46,828 bases of DNA from CAWHNT01 sp963830775 (GTDB taxonomy: Bacteria; Pseudomonadota; Alphaproteobacteria; Geminicoccales; Geminicoccaceae). The notes under the pieces were generated by a model, which was given only the letters and a program-made list of their open reading frames with translations, was not told where the DNA came from and ran no database searches. Made by a program: the position numbers and the translations under genes. The stretch is taken from positions 1 to 46,828 of the forward strand of contig CAWHNT010000006.1 of the NCBI GenBank assembly GCA_963830775.1, written 5' to 3'. Positions 35,626 to 45,345 of this stretch are shown piece after piece (within the stretch, counting starts at the first letter, position 1; each line of letters starts with the position of its first letter).

Positions 35626-36793
35626 CTACTCCCCGCGCGGCACCCGGCTGGCCCGGGCCCCGCCCCTGGCCGCACCGCGGCCGAGCTCCACCGCCCAGCC
35701 GCACGCGAGCCCCACTGCCGGGTTGACGAGCAGCGTCGCCGCGGCGGCGACACCGATCGCGGGCCAGCAGTCCGGCCGCGCGTCGAAGAGGCGCCTCGAG
35801 GCCGCGAGGTCAAGGCCCGCCACGAGCAGGAGCGCTCCGACCGCTGCCGGCGGCACGAACGCCAGCAGGCTGCCGACCCAGCCCGAGAAGCCCAGCGCCA
35901 GGACGAGGAGAACGGTCCCCAGCAGGATCGGCGCCAGCCCGGTCCGCGCCCCGAACCGGTGCTGCGCCTGGAGCCCGCCGGCACCGTGGCACATCGGCAT
36001 CGCACCCAGAGGTGCGAGCGCCAGGTTGGCGATGCCGGTCGAGAGGCATAAACGCCGCTCGCTCACCGGCCCGCCGTCCGGGAACAGCTCGCGGGCCAGC
36101 GCTGCGGTGAGGATGACGGCGTTGGCCAGCGTCAGCGGCAGTTGCGGGACCACGGCAACGCCGAGTGCGCGCCATGCCTCCGACGGCGAGGGAAAGACGA
36201 ACGCGAGCCCGGGCAGGCCGATCACCGGTGCCGGCGGTGCGGCGACGATCCCGCCAGCCCAGCCGATGGCGACCACCGCGACGAGCATCAGCGGTGCCGC
36301 CGGCCAGTGCCGCCGCCGCATCAGCAGGACCAGCAGCCCGAGCGCCACGGCACCGAGCCACGGCGTGTCCCAGGCGAGCCGGAGGCCGATCAGGCCCATC
36401 GACAGCCCGAGCCCGAGCTGGAGCCCGGCCGTCACCGACTGCGGCACGACCCTGGCGATCCGCCCGATGGCACCGCTCCCGCCGAGCAGGAGCAGCACCA
36501 GCCCGCTGAGCATGCCGGCTGCCGCCACCTCGCCCGGGCCCAGCCCGCCCGCGAGCATCACGGCCGCGATCGCCTTCATCGGCTGCACGGCGATCGGCAG
36601 GCGATAGAGCAGCCCGGTCCCGACCAGCGCCGCCCCGAACCCGAAGAGCACGCCCGCCGGGGCCAGGCCCGCCACCGTGATGGCGCCCAGCACCAGCGGC
36701 AGCAGCGTCCCCGAGATCCCCGAACGCCCCGCCAAGCTCGCCCGCGAGCCCGCCCCCCGGCCGCCGCCCTGGAACTCCCACCACCGCCCCCAT
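35626..36793 (-). pseudogene. MOT1-type molybdate/sulfate transporter, frameshifted near its N-terminus
   Basis: Most of the protein is one intact frame: LLPLVLGAITVAGLAPAGVL FGFGAALVGTGLLYRLPIAV QPMKAIAAVMLAGGLG, SVTAGLQLGLGLSMGLIGLR and MPMCHGAGGLQAQHRFGART, all typical of the MFS_MOT1/PF16983 family. The expected N-terminal ELGGAFGDLG lies in a second frame that joins near 36715, so one base shift separates them. I set the start at ATG 36793 in that frame. The family imports molybdate or sulfate. The open frame to 36876 in the main frame gives an implausible basic N-terminus. It is the last gene before the tRNA. Confidence 0.8.
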
Positions 36794-36905
36794 CGCTCCC
36801 GCCTTCTGGAGACTGGCGTGCCCGGCCCGCAAAAGACAAGCCGTGCGGCTCGGGGGTCCTTGATCCAGCCCGCCACCCTCGCTAGATACCCCCCGTCACG
36901 CCGCT

Positions 36906-36981
36906 GTCCCCTTCGTCTAGCGGTCCAGGACGTCGCCCTCTCACGGCGAAAACAGGGGTTCGAGTCCCCTAGGGGACGCCA
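36906..36981 (+). tRNA. tRNA-Glu (anticodon CTC)
   Basis: A complete cloverleaf can be drawn. The acceptor stem GTCCCCT pairs with AGGGGAC, followed by discriminator G and an encoded CCA at 36979-36981. The anticodon stem TCGCC/GGCGA encloses the loop CTCTCAC, putting CTC at positions 34-36, and GGTTCGAGTCC forms the T arm. The 76-nt length is normal. It marks the switch from housekeeping genes to a mobile region. tRNA 3' ends are frequent integration targets, but I found no clear repeat of its 3' end in this window. Confidence 0.93.
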
Positions 36982-37484
36982 AGCATATCAAAGAGCTTAG
37001 GCAAGCTAAGGGGACCCATCCGGAGTTAATCCGAAGATGCTGGTACTGCTCAGTCTGAGCTAGTGGCGAATGACGGCCCTTCTGGCTGGATGCGGCGCGA
37101 TGGCGCTTTCACGAATGGCCATAGCTCGGCTGCCGGCTGTTCCCGCCCGAGTTCAGCCAGCCGTACGATGTCCCACACAGCTATGTCCCGGGTTCAAGGC
37201 CAGGGCGGCCGCGCGCCTCCAGCTTGCGTCGGCCGTGCACGCAATCCAAGGCACCAGCGCGCCTTACCAGACGAGCTAGTCACATGAAGAGTGGACAGGC
37301 ATTCCGGGCCACCTCGCCCTCCTGCACGCGGCTTATCGTGCCTGGACTAGCTCTGCATGCCCGCAGCAGCGAAACGGCTTTCTCGCTGCTGTACCGCTCC
37401 GGCTGGCGGTTGACCAGAAATGGTGCCCTCGACCGGGCCTTAAGCCCCACGTGCCGCCATGGCCGCATACGCTGAAGTCAGTAG
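36982..37484. other. About 500 bp without a recognised gene
   Basis: This stretch between the tRNA and a small inverted-repeat unit has lower GC than the chromosome part. It contains only short overlapping open frames (up to 83 codons) with no protein-like signature, no ribosome sites and no strong hairpin. I see nothing functional in it. It may be the decayed edge of an integrated element. Confidence 0.5.
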
Positions 37485-37606
37485 AGAGCCTGTTGCACAA
37501 TCCAAAATACCGAGCGACAAGCATCAACATATAGTAGTTCTGACACCAACTTGGCTACTACATCTTGACACAAGATAGCTCGCGCTTGAATTCTGCAACA
37601 GGCTCT
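37485..37606. repeat. MITE-like 122-bp unit with terminal inverted repeats
   Basis: AGAGCCTGTTGCA at 37485 is matched by its exact complement ending at 37606, and the similarity extends with mismatches to about 20 bases (CACAATCCAA versus CAGAATTCAA). The interior is AT-rich and noncoding. Size, ends and lack of a gene fit a miniature inverted-repeat element or a shrunken IS. It ends 4 nt before the IS701-family element. Confidence 0.6.
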
Positions 37607-37610
37607 AACA

Positions 37611-39028
37611 CTACCCTGCCACGTTCTGCCCGGTCGCACGTTTCTGCCGCGAGGGAGCTCGCGGTGGAGGAGTGCCATGGAGGAGAGGTCTGCTGGAGGA
37701 GGCTGGGAGGCGGAGCTTGGACGCTGGCTTGAGCCGTTCCTGGCGGGCCTGCGGCGCAGAGCGCAGCGGCACTGGGCGCCCTTCTACCTCAAGGGCCTGA
37801 TCCTGCCGGGTGAACGGAAGAGCATTGAGCCCATGGCGGCACGGGTAGCACCCGCCGACACCCAGCAGCTGCACCACTTCGTCTCGACCTCGCCCTGGCC
37901 CACGGCACCTCTGGAGGAGGAGCTGGTCAAGGCCGCGGACCGGCTCGTGGGTGGCGCGGACGCGGTGCTGGTCGTGGACGACACGGCCCTGGTGAAGCAG
38001 GGCCGGCATTCGGTGGGCGTGAAGCGCCAGTACTGCGGCCAGCTCGGGAAGAGGGCCAACTGCCAGGCCTTGGTCTCGCTCACCCTGGCCCGGGCGGAGG
38101 TGCCGGTCTGTGTTGGCCTGCGGCTGTTCCTGCCCGAGGACTGGTGCAGCGATGCAGGGCGGCGCGCGGCCGCGGGCGTGCCCGAGGCGGTCGCCTACCA
38201 ACCGAAGTGGAAGATAGCCCTGGACGAGATCGACCGGGTGCTGGCTTCTGGTGCCCGGTTCGGGTGTGTGCTGGCCGATGCCGAATACGGCAAGGCGGCC
38301 GAGTTTCGCCACGGGCTTGGCGAACGGCGGCTCAGCTTCGCGGTCGGCATCCTGCCGACGCAGAAGGTCTATCCGGCGGACGTGACGCTCAGCCATCCCG
38401 AGCGCAAGCCAACCGGCCGCCGGCGCAAGCACCCGGTGCCCTCGGTCGTCGAGCGTGGCGGCTGCCGAGCTGATCGAGGGCCGGCCGGAGGCGTTCCGCA
38501 CCATCTCCTGGCGGACCGGGACCAAGGGGCCGCTCAAGGCCGCGTTCGCCGCATGCGGGTCCGGGTGGCCGACGGGCCGGTCGCCGCAGGCGGGCAGCAC
38601 CTCCCCGGCGAGGAGGCGTGGTTGGTAGGCGAGCACCGCGCCACCGGCGAACGGAAGTACTACCTGTCCAACCTCCCAGCCGATGCCTCGCTCGAGACCC
38701 TGGCCGCCCTGATCAAGGCGCGCTGGACCTGCGAGCAGATGCACCAGCAGATGAAGGACGAGTTGGGCCTCGATCACTTCGAGGGCCGGAGCTGGCGCGG
38801 CCTGCACCACCACGCCCTCCTCTGCCAGCTCGCGTTTGCTTTCCTCCAGCACCTGCGGCTCGGGGGAAAAAAGCACGCCCACCCCACCCGAGCCCGGACC
38901 GCCACCGGCCCGAGCCTGCCCGCGATCCGGCGGCGCATCGTGGCGGCGCTCACCCGTATCCTCCTGCGCTGCCCCCACTGCCGGCAGCGCTTCGAGCATC
39001 ACCTCCGGCTATGAACGTGGCAGGGTAG
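37611..39028. mobile_element. IS701-family insertion sequence
   Basis: A perfect 16-bp inverted repeat bounds the element: CTACCCTGCCACGTTC at 37611-37626 and its complement at 39013-39028. It encloses one transposase gene and is about 1.42 kb long, as expected for IS701. The four bases outside each end (AACA left, ACGT right) do not match, so there is no visible target duplication; one end may have been rearranged. It abuts a gene remnant that begins 8 nt after the right end. Confidence 0.85.
37677..39014 (+). CDS. IS701-family transposase with an out-of-frame middle block
   Basis: A 445-residue open frame with N-terminal ERKSIEPMAARVAPADTQQL HHFV, the first catalytic Asp in AVLVVDDTALVKQGRHSVGV, ANCQALVSLTLARAEVPVCV, the second Asp in RFGCVLADAEYGKAAEFR, and the C-terminal WTCEQMHQQMKDELGLDHFE GR, supplying the last Glu. 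Between about 38455 and 38555 the true protein (AELIEGRPEAFRTISWRTGT KGPLKAAFAA) lies in another frame, so two opposite shifts cancel out and leave the open frame intact but the middle about 33 residues scrambled. The family assignment is firm; activity as read is doubtful. Confidence 0.85.
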   Translation: MEERSAGGGWEAELGRWLEPFLAGLRRRAQRHWAPFYLKGLILPGERKSIEPMAARVAPADTQQLHHFVSTSPWPTAPLEEELVKAADRLVGGADAVLVVDDTALVKQGRHSVGVKRQYCGQLGKRANCQALVSLTLARAEVPVCVGLRLFLPEDWCSDAGRRAAAGVPEAVAYQPKWKIALDEIDRVLASGARFGCVLADAEYGKAAEFRHGLGERRLSFAVGILPTQKVYPADVTLSHPERKPTGRRRKHPVPSVVERGGCRADRGPAGGVPHHLLADRDQGAAQGRVRRMRVRVADGPVAAGGQHLPGEEAWLVGEHRATGERKYYLSNLPADASLETLAALIKARWTCEQMHQQMKDELGLDHFEGRSWRGLHHHALLCQLAFAFLQHLRLGGKKHAHPTRARTATGPSLPAIRRRIVAALTRILLRCPHCRQRFEHHLRL

Positions 39029-39036
39029 ACGTGGAT

Positions 39037-39922
39037 ATGAATGGGACGGGCAGTGGAACTCGGGGACCTGCATGCAATCGTCATGCGGCGCGCCGGCTCG
39101 CACGGCGGCTACTAAGACGGAAGCTTCGCAAGCTCGAGCAACAGGAGCAACTCGCTCTCCTCGAGCAGGTCGCGCTGCATGATGATGTCGAGCTTGAACG
39201 TGCTTCACCCCTGGAACCCGGAGACATTGAGACTGAGGAGGAGGTCGACCTGGATGGCCTAGCCACGGCATGGGTCGAGTTCAGTCCCGAGTTTCACCTC
39301 AGAGAGGCTGGCATCAGTGATGATGCGATCGACGCATTTGCCGGTGAGTTTAACATCTCCGATCTTGCCGGGGTACGGCTGACGTTTGCCTATGTAGCGA
39401 AAGCGATAGCGGGCGAGGGCAAGACATCCGATTACGCCCACATCTGGCGAGGCCAAGCCCTGGACGCTTCGCACGAGTCCTATGCCGAATGGCGGCGCGC
39501 CAACGAGCTGAGCTGGAGATGTACGAGCTCATGCGCAAGGCTGAGTGGCCGGTCGGCATGGTGGAGCCCGCCCTGCGCCTGCTCGTCGCCTTGCAGGCCT
39601 ATGGCGATTGGCTGGCGCAGTCCGTCTTCGGACTTATCCGCAAGCCGAAGTCGCGACCGCCCATGGCTGACAGCAGCAGGTTGTCCTCTTCCTCGCTCTG
39701 GCGTGGTCGTCCCTGACGGGAAAGAAGCCGACCGTTTATCCGGCCAAGGATGGGCAGAAGCAGTTCAGTCTGTTCCACCGCGCATGCCTGAGAATGTGCG
39801 AGCTGTTTGCGCTTGAGCTACCTTCAGCATCGAGCATCAGGACGTGGAAGGAGGCCGCTGAAGAAGTGCGAGCGCGGGCAGCCGGGATACAAAAAGTGAG
39901 GAGTGACAGCGAGGGTTTTTGA
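39037..39922 (+). pseudogene. Uncharacterised protein, frameshifted, beside an IS end
   Basis: The pieces read in order: a basic front (ARRLARRLLRRKLRKLEQQE), VDLDGLATAWVEFSPEFHLR, AGISDDAIDAFAGEFNISDL, AGVRLTFAYVAKAIAGEGKT; then in a second frame QRAELEMYELMRKAEWPVGM and VEPALRLLVALQAYGDWLAQ; then in a third QQVVLFLALAWSSLTGKKPT VYP, KQFSLFHRACLRMCELFALE and SIRTWKEAAEEVRARAAG, ending at 39922. The composition is protein-like throughout, so this is one gene with at least two base shifts. I do not recognise the family. The IS701-family right end lies 8 nt before the apparent ATG, so the original N-terminus may be lost. Confidence 0.45.
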
Positions 39923-39991
39923 AGGTTTCGCCATCGGCGGTGGTCTGCTTCAAGCTCAGCGATCGTCCCGAATGGCACGGATTGTCCGCTA

Positions 39992-40297
39992 TGAATACCG
40001 ACGAGAACCTCCCCGAAGCTCGCCTACACCGTCCCAGAGCTCCAAAAAGCGACCGGCCTCGGTCGGACCATCATCTACGACGAAGTGAAGGCCGGCCGTT
40101 TGCGGCTCACGAAGGTTGGCCGCCGCAGCATTGTCTGTGACCAGGACGCGCGCGCTTGGCTCTCGAGCCTTGCGCTGGAGCCCAAGGCCGTTTCGCATCA
40201 CCAGCCTGCTGCTAAATCTGCCCTGCCGACCAGTGCGCCGAAGCCGCCCGCCCCAGAAGCGAGGGCGCTCCACGGTCGGGGGACCGCCGGCCGCTGA
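39992..40297 (+). pseudogene. AlpA/excisionase-like HTH protein, frameshifted near the start
   Basis: After ATG 39992 (MNTDENLP) a one-base shift near 40018 leads to KLAYTVPELQKATGLGRTII, then YDEVKAGRLRLTKVGRRSIV and CDQDARAWLSSLAL, a MerR-like winged HTH of the AlpA/excisionase type (helix-turn-helix, K.G.RR..... D...WL). A Pro/Ala-rich tail follows. Deleting one G gives NLPKLAYTVPE. Such proteins direct excision or switch on early genes in integrated elements. It stands at the head of the primase operon, which fits an early regulator. Confidence 0.68.
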
Positions 40298-40392
40298 GCC
40301 CTCGCCCGGCAAGCACGCGGGCGCTGCATCGAGGTCAAATCCAAGCCGGATGTAGCGCCCTTCCACAATGACGTCCACCGAAGGGCACGAGC

Positions 40393-40838
40393 ATGCTCGA
40401 TTTCAGCAGGGCGGCTCTCGCCGCCAAGGCCGAGCCGGTTCCGGCCGGCACTTACGACCTCAAGATCGCGACCGCTGAGGCCACGACCTCGGGCTCGGGC
40501 CACACCTCGCTGATGATCGGGCGAGATCGCGGATGGCCCGCACCAGGGCCGCAAGATCAGCGACAGCCTGATGCTGACCAGCACGGACGAGCAGCGCCTG
40601 GCCGGGCTGATCAGGCGCGGCTTGCAGGTCCTGCACAGATCCTCGACGCGATCGGGGCGAGCGATGAGGAGCGCGAGGCAGCGAGCGCGGACCTGATGCA
40701 GCTCGGGCGGCTCCTCAAGGGCCGCACGGTTCGGGTCACGACCGGGATCACGGTCGACCAACGCGATGGCACCAGGCGCGAGATCATCGTGAAGGTCAGC
40801 CGAGCCCGCTCGACCAGGTCGAGCAGGTCATCGGCTAG
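40393..40838 (+). pseudogene. DUF669-like protein (possible single-strand DNA-binding or recombination mediator), frameshifted
   Basis: It starts MLDFSRAALAAKAEPVPAGT then YDLKIATAEATTSGSGHTSL MI. A one-base shift near 40518 leads to GEIADGPHQGRKISDSLMLT STDEQRLAGLIRRG, and after a second shift ILDAIGASDEEREAASADLM QLGRLLKGRTVRVTTGITVD. The last shift gives PSPLDQVEQVIG and TAG at 40836. The layout (.G.Y...I..AE...SGS..L.....I.DGP..GR.I.D.L...) resembles phage DUF669 proteins that accompany replication genes. The family call rests on pattern memory. Its place just upstream of the primase supports a replication role. Confidence 0.45.
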
Positions 40839-40843
40839 CCGCC

Positions 40844-41908
40844 ATGCGCGTGACCCTCGCCCGCGCGGCCTCGGGGGTGGCGACCAAGCGCCACCGTCTC
40901 GGGCCGGCGGGCGAGGTCGTCACCGAGGGCTACCCCACGGGCGAGAGCCGCTGGGCCCTCTACCGGCACGATGTCCCCGATCTTCCGGCACTCACGGCAT
41001 GATGCGCGAGATCCCGATGGACACCTGCCTGCTCAGGGGCGAGCCGGCGGCCTTCGTGCCGCCGGGCAGCCTCACCCGGCGGCGACTGGGCGAAACGCTG
41101 CTCGATCGCCCGACCGAGCTCGTCATCTACGATATGGATAACCTGCCGATCCCGGCGGGCGCTCGATCCCATCGCCGACCCGCTGGACGCAGCTCTCTAT
41201 GCTGCCAGCCAGCTGCCTGACGAGCATCAGGATGTCAGCTTCGCCTTCGCCTACTCGGCGAGCGCCGGCTTCAGCCGCGACACGCTCAAAATCAAGCTGT
41301 TCTTTCAGGCAGCTGCGCCGATCGAGAGCGAGACCCTGCGCGCTTACCAGAAAGGCGTAAACGAGGCCGCTGGCTTCAAGCTTCTCGACCCGTGCGTCAC
41401 GGTCGCTACCCAGCCGATCTATGTCGCCCCGCCGATCTGCGAGCCGCCGCTGCGCGATCCGCTGAACGGAGCGGCGCTATGGCTTCTGGCAGGGGCTCGA
41501 GGATCGCGTGGTCCTCGACCTCAACCGCTGTATGGCCGGCGGCGCACCATCCGGCGGAATCCTGGGCACCGGCTGGCGCCGACACTTGGCCGCGATCGGC
41601 GCCGAGGCCGGCTTCCGCGAGCCGATCGTGCGCGCCGTGTGCGCCGCCGTGGCCGAGGCGGGTGGCGTGCCCGAGGACCTGAACGGGCTAGCGGCGGAGA
41701 TCGCTGCCGCCGTGCGGGCTGCCGATCCGGGTGGCCGGGACCGGCACACGATCGAGCGCTACGCCAGCGCTGCGCATACCCGCGAGATCGCCCTCTGGGC
41801 CGCGCGGCAGGCCCAGGCGAGCGCTCGGCAGAGCTCGAACAGCAGATCCGACGCGACGCTGCCGGGTCCGCGCCAGGCCGGGGCATCTTCAGGATCGCGC
41901 CGGCATGA
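40844..41908 (+). pseudogene. Primase-like protein (AEP type), frameshifted
   Basis: It starts MRVTLARAASGVATKRHRLG. Across frames one finds RRLGETLLDRPTELVIYDMD NLPIP with a DxD in IYDMDN (41131-41139), then DAALYAASQLPDEHQDVSFA FAYSASAGFSRDTLKIKLFF, LDPCVTVATQPIYVAPPICE and YGFWQGLEDRVVLDL, and a C-terminal helical part to AELEQQIRRDAAGSAPGR. This is the order of archaeo-eukaryotic-type primases in integrated elements (DxD, S.....LK.H-like strand, VQPhYtAaP block). At least three shifts occur. The stop overlaps the next gene as GCATGA. Confidence 0.6.
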
Positions 41909-43925
41909 CGCATCCCTCCTGACAGGGCGTGAGCTGCCGGCATCCAGGCCGGGCTGCCGCCACGGACCGCCGAGCCGCAGCCCAGATCCTGACGCCTTGA
42001 CAGCCGGCGGAGCGTCAGCGAGCGCGCCTCGCGCACGACCGGGAGGCAGATCGAGGCCCGCTTCGGCGGTGTCTTCATCGAGGCGCCGGGCGGCATCTTC
42101 CGCGAGATCGTCCGCAAGGACGAGGTCGTACGGCAGGAGGTCACCAACTTCTGGGCCCGGATCACGGCCGAGACCGTCTTCGACGACGGTGCCGAGCGCT
42201 GGATCCACTACGAGATCAAGGCCCAGGTCCGCCGCCCGCGCGGCCCCGAGATCACCTTCACCGTGCCTGCCGCCGAGTTCGCGAGCGCTGGGCTGGGTCG
42301 ACACCCAGCTCGGGGCGCTGGCGGTGATCGCGGCCGGAGCCACCAACCGCCTCGTCACGACCGCGATCAAGGAGCGCAGCATCGCCGCCGGTAGCGGTGC
42401 AGAGGCGCGAGGTCTTCGCGCATCTCGGCTGGCGCAAGCTGGGCGAGCGCTGGGTCTATCTCACCGGCAGCGGAGCGCTCGGCAGCGAGGGCGTGGTCGA
42501 GGGCATCGAGGTGCAGCCGCCCGCTCGCCTGGGGCGCTATGGGCTCGAAGATCGGCGATGCCAGGGCGGCGATGCAGGCGAGCTTGAGGCTCCTGCTGCT
42601 CGCGCCGGCTCGGGTCACGGTGCCGATCTGGACCACGATCTGGCGTGCGCTGTTCGGCTCCTGCGAGAGCGTGCTCTGGCTGGTCGGCCGGACCGGCGTG
42701 TTCAAGAGCGAGCTCGCGGCCCTGGCCCAGCAGCACTATGGCCGCGGCATGGACGCCCGCCACTTCCCCCAGAACTGGGCCAGCACGGCCAACGACATCG
42801 AGCTGACGCTGTTCGCGGCCAAGGACGCGCTGGCCGTGGTCGACGACTTCGCCCCCGGCATCACCCGCGGCAGCCGGCAGGAGCTGGAGAACAAGGCCGA
42901 GCGGGTGGTGCGCGGTGCCGGCAATGCCGCCGGGCGGGGCCGGATGACAGCCGACGGGCGCCAGCGCCCCGACCGTCCGCCCCGGGCGCAGGTCATCATC
43001 ACCGGCGAGGACCTGCCGGCCCTGCACTCGATCAGGGCACGGGCGCTGATCGTGCCCGTGGCCGAGGGTGACGTCGACAAGGCCCTGCTGACCGAGGCAC
43101 AGGAGACGGCACGGACGGGCGTGTACGAGCACGCCCTCGCGGGCTTCATCATGTGGATGGCCGAGCCGGTATGAGCAGACCCTCGACCGCTGGCGCGAGC
43201 TCGCCGCCGAGTACCGGGACAGGCTGGTCACCGAGGGTGTGCATGGCCGCTCCCTGGTCGCCGTGGCCCAGCTCCTGGCCACGATCGAGATCCTGGCCGA
43301 CTACCTCGACGAGCAGGGGATCGAGATTCCGCCCGAGGTCCTGGAGCACTTGGGCGAGGAGGCCGAGATCGGCACGGCATCACTGACCCGGCGCATGGCC
43401 CGGGTGCTGATGGCCTCGCTCGAGGAGCAGGTCCAGCAGCAGCATGGTGCTGATCCGGTGCTGCTGTTCGTCGAGACCTTGGGCGAGGCGCTGGCGAGCG
43501 GCCGGGCGCACGTCCGCGGGCTCGAGGGGCAGGACGCGCCGGCCCAGTACAAGGCACTCCTCGGCTGGCGGCGGGTGGAGGTTGTCTCGGGCGGTATTCA
43601 GCACAGCGAATGGCGTGCTCACGGCGAGCACATCGGCTGGGTCGAGGGCGAGTATCTCTACCTCAACCCGCCGGTCGCGTACGCCACCGTGAGCCGGCTC
43701 CTTGCCGAGCAGGGCACCGAGATGCCGAAGAAGCCGGCGACACTCTGGGGCGAGATGCTGGCGGCGGGCTGGATCGCCCTGACCGACCGGGAGCGGAAGC
43801 GACGCCGCGCGACCTACAAGAAGCGGATCGGCGGCATGGCCAAGGACACGCTGGTGCTGCGGCTGGCGGAGATCATCGAGGCCCGGGGGGAGCCCGAGCG
43901 GGATGACGTGCCGTTCGCTGCCTAG
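41905..43925 (+). pseudogene. DUF927-type replicative helicase/ATPase, frameshifted
   Basis: The pieces, in order, are: IEARFGGVFIEAPGGIFREI VRKDEVV and NFWARITAETVFDDGAERW; LGWVDTQLGALAVIAAGATN; REVFAHLGWRKLGERWVYLT, GSGALGSEGVVEGIEVQPP; an ATPase core with Walker A-like VGRTGVFKSELAALAQQHYG, NDIELTLFAAKDALAVVDDF APG, GRGRMTADGRQRPDRPPRAQ VIITGED; and a C-terminal part ending GGMAKDTLVLRLAEIIEARG. This is the DUF927 primase-helicase arrangement of proteobacterial integrative elements. Frames change near 42290, 42400, 42530 and 43170. The first 100 bases after ATG 41905 are unclear. Confidence 0.7.
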
Positions 43926-43960
43926 CTCCGCCGCGCCACCCCCAACCCTACCCTCCAGAT

Positions 43961-44060
43961 GGGGGAACCGGGGGAACCGGGGGAACAGGAGGGCTAAGGC
44001 CTTGTCGAGCTGGGATTTGGCTGTTCCCCCGATGTCCTCGCTGTTCCCCCGGTTCCCCCG
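43961..44060. repeat. Cluster of GGGGGAAC half-sites in both orientations (origin or regulatory candidate)
   Basis: GGGGGAACC occurs head to tail at 43961-43969 and 43970-43978, then GGGGGAACAG at 43979-43988. After a 32-bp spacer the complement CTGTTCCCCC appears at 44021-44030 and 44041-44050, followed by GGTTCCCCC at 44051-44059. Six half-sites, three per strand, could bind a replication initiator or form a large hairpin. It lies directly after the DUF927-type gene. Confidence 0.65.
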
Positions 44061-44083
44061 AGCGCGAGAGCGCAGCGGCCCTC

Positions 44084-44517
44084 TTGGCGGAGGTCGAGGC
44101 AGCCGGCGCCATGCTCAAGGTCAGGGCCGGCCTGCTCATTGCGAGCGGGGCTCGGCTGCCCGCCCGCTGGTCGAGCGACTGCGGGCCCACAAGGCCGAGA
44201 TCGTGGCCCTGCTGGCCCCGCCCAAGTGCCGGCACGAGCCCGGTGATCGCGATGGCTCCCGCTGCCGCCATTGCGGCCTGCCCATGGGCTGGCCGCGGCC
44301 GGTGGGGCTCGTGTTCGGCGACGGCACGGCCGCGCACCACGGCTGCGATGCCCAGGCCGAGGCCGAACGCGGCTGCCGCGGGAGCCCCGCTGCATGCAGC
44401 TGGCAGGCACGCAAGGCGACGGATGGACGGACATGGGAGCCACAGCGCTCGGAGACTCGACCGCACCTCACCCAACTCGTGCGTGGCCCTGTTCAAGCTA
44501 TGAGCGCAACGTTATAA
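44084..44517 (+). pseudogene. Small Cys-rich protein with TubC-like N-terminus, frameshifted
   Basis: A front part LAEVEAAGAMLKVRAGLLIA continues in a second frame with PLVERLRAHKAEIVALLAPP, the short helical/beta unit seen in TubC-type docking domains and in small accessory proteins next to element primases. A Cys cluster (CRHEPGD, CRHCGLPM, HHGCDAQAE) then suggests zinc binding. The two frames meet near 44150. The start is not clear; a TTG at 44084 is the nearest candidate, and the frame is open upstream into the repeat cluster. The function is unknown. Confidence 0.45.
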
Positions 44518-44551
44518 CATAACATACTCTGTCGATGGTGGAGGCGGGAGC

Positions 44552-44755
44552 ATGGAGCCCGAGGTTCCGCATCTCTTCAGACCGGCACGCGCCAGCGGGC
44601 CCGTGGCGTGCTCCGGCCGCACTCCGGCAAGGCCGCCCTCATCGGCCCGCGGGTCCTTCCTGGCCAGGAACATATGCGGGCGGCGACAGCGTGCGACCTG
44701 CCTAGCTGCAGGATTTTTCACGTGTTCCACCACAGCTCTCGGCAGGAACGCCTAA
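44552..44755 (+). CDS. Hypothetical protein (67 aa)
   Basis: ATG 44552 follows GGAGGCGGGAGC, a fair ribosome site, and the frame ends at TAA just before the first Nu1-like copy. The product is basic and Pro/Ser-rich with five Cys (VACSGRTPARPPSSARGSFL, NICGRRQRATCLAAGFFTCS). No family is recognised. The composition is partly like a shadow frame, so the call is tentative. Confidence 0.3.
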   Translation: MEPEVPHLFRPARASGPVACSGRTPARPPSSARGSFLARNICGRRQRATCLAAGFFTCSTTALGRNA

Positions 44756-44756
44756 A

Positions 44757-45334
44757 ATGTCGATGACTGCAAAGCTTTGGTCCATCTCGGCGCTGGCGGT
44801 CGAGTTGCGCATGGATCGCCGCACGGTGGCTCTCCGCCTGCGCAACGTGCTGCCCGATGGCCAGCTCCACGGCAAGCCCGCCTGGCGCCTCACGACCGCC
44901 CTCGATGCGCTACGTCCACGCAGTGCTGGCTCCGGAGCAGCCGGACCTTCGGATTGTCCGGGCTACATGCGGCCGATCGTGGCCGTGAAGCATCCGGTCC
45001 ATCGCGGTGCGGTGCTGATGCACTGCTGGACCGTGACCAGCGCCGGCCTTGCGGCCTGGGCCGTGGTCGAGGCCGGGGGCAGCATGAGCCTCGCCTTTGA
45101 GACTGCCCGCAACCTGCCCATGTGCTGGTGATCGAGACCGCCAGGATAGGCCGCGAATGGGAGATGGAGCCCTGGAAGTCGCAGGCGTTCCCGGGCCTCT
45201 ATGCCCCGCACACCTATCCAGAGGTCGATTGGCATCGCCTGCGTGACCAGGCGGGCGAGCCTGACTGGCGTCCTCCCTTTCCGGTGCCGGGCTTCCGTGA
45301 GGGCACGATCCTCGACGCGCCGCCGCCGAGTTGA
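44757..45334 (+). pseudogene. Nu1-like (terminase small subunit type) HTH protein, copy 1, frameshifted
   Basis: ATG 44757 opens MSMTAKLWSISALAVELRMD RRTVALRLRNVLPDGQLHGK PAWRLTTALDAL, a winged HTH like the DUF1441/Nu1 group of packaging proteins. A middle hydrophobic part (LAAWAVVEAGGSMSLAFETA RNLP) runs into a stop; a shift near 45115 continues ETARIGREWEMEPWKSQAFP and the shared C-terminal block VDWHRLRDQAGEPDWRPPFP, ending at 45334. The same order of blocks recurs in the next two genes. The family name is by pattern; a regulatory role is an alternative. Confidence 0.6.
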
Positions 45335-45345
45335 AGGGAGCCGAC

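Noticed and set aside
36961..37020. Possible att direct repeat (AGGGGACGCCA near AAGGGGACCCA)
   Set aside because: Only about ten bases with a mismatch, too close together and not flanking any gene block.
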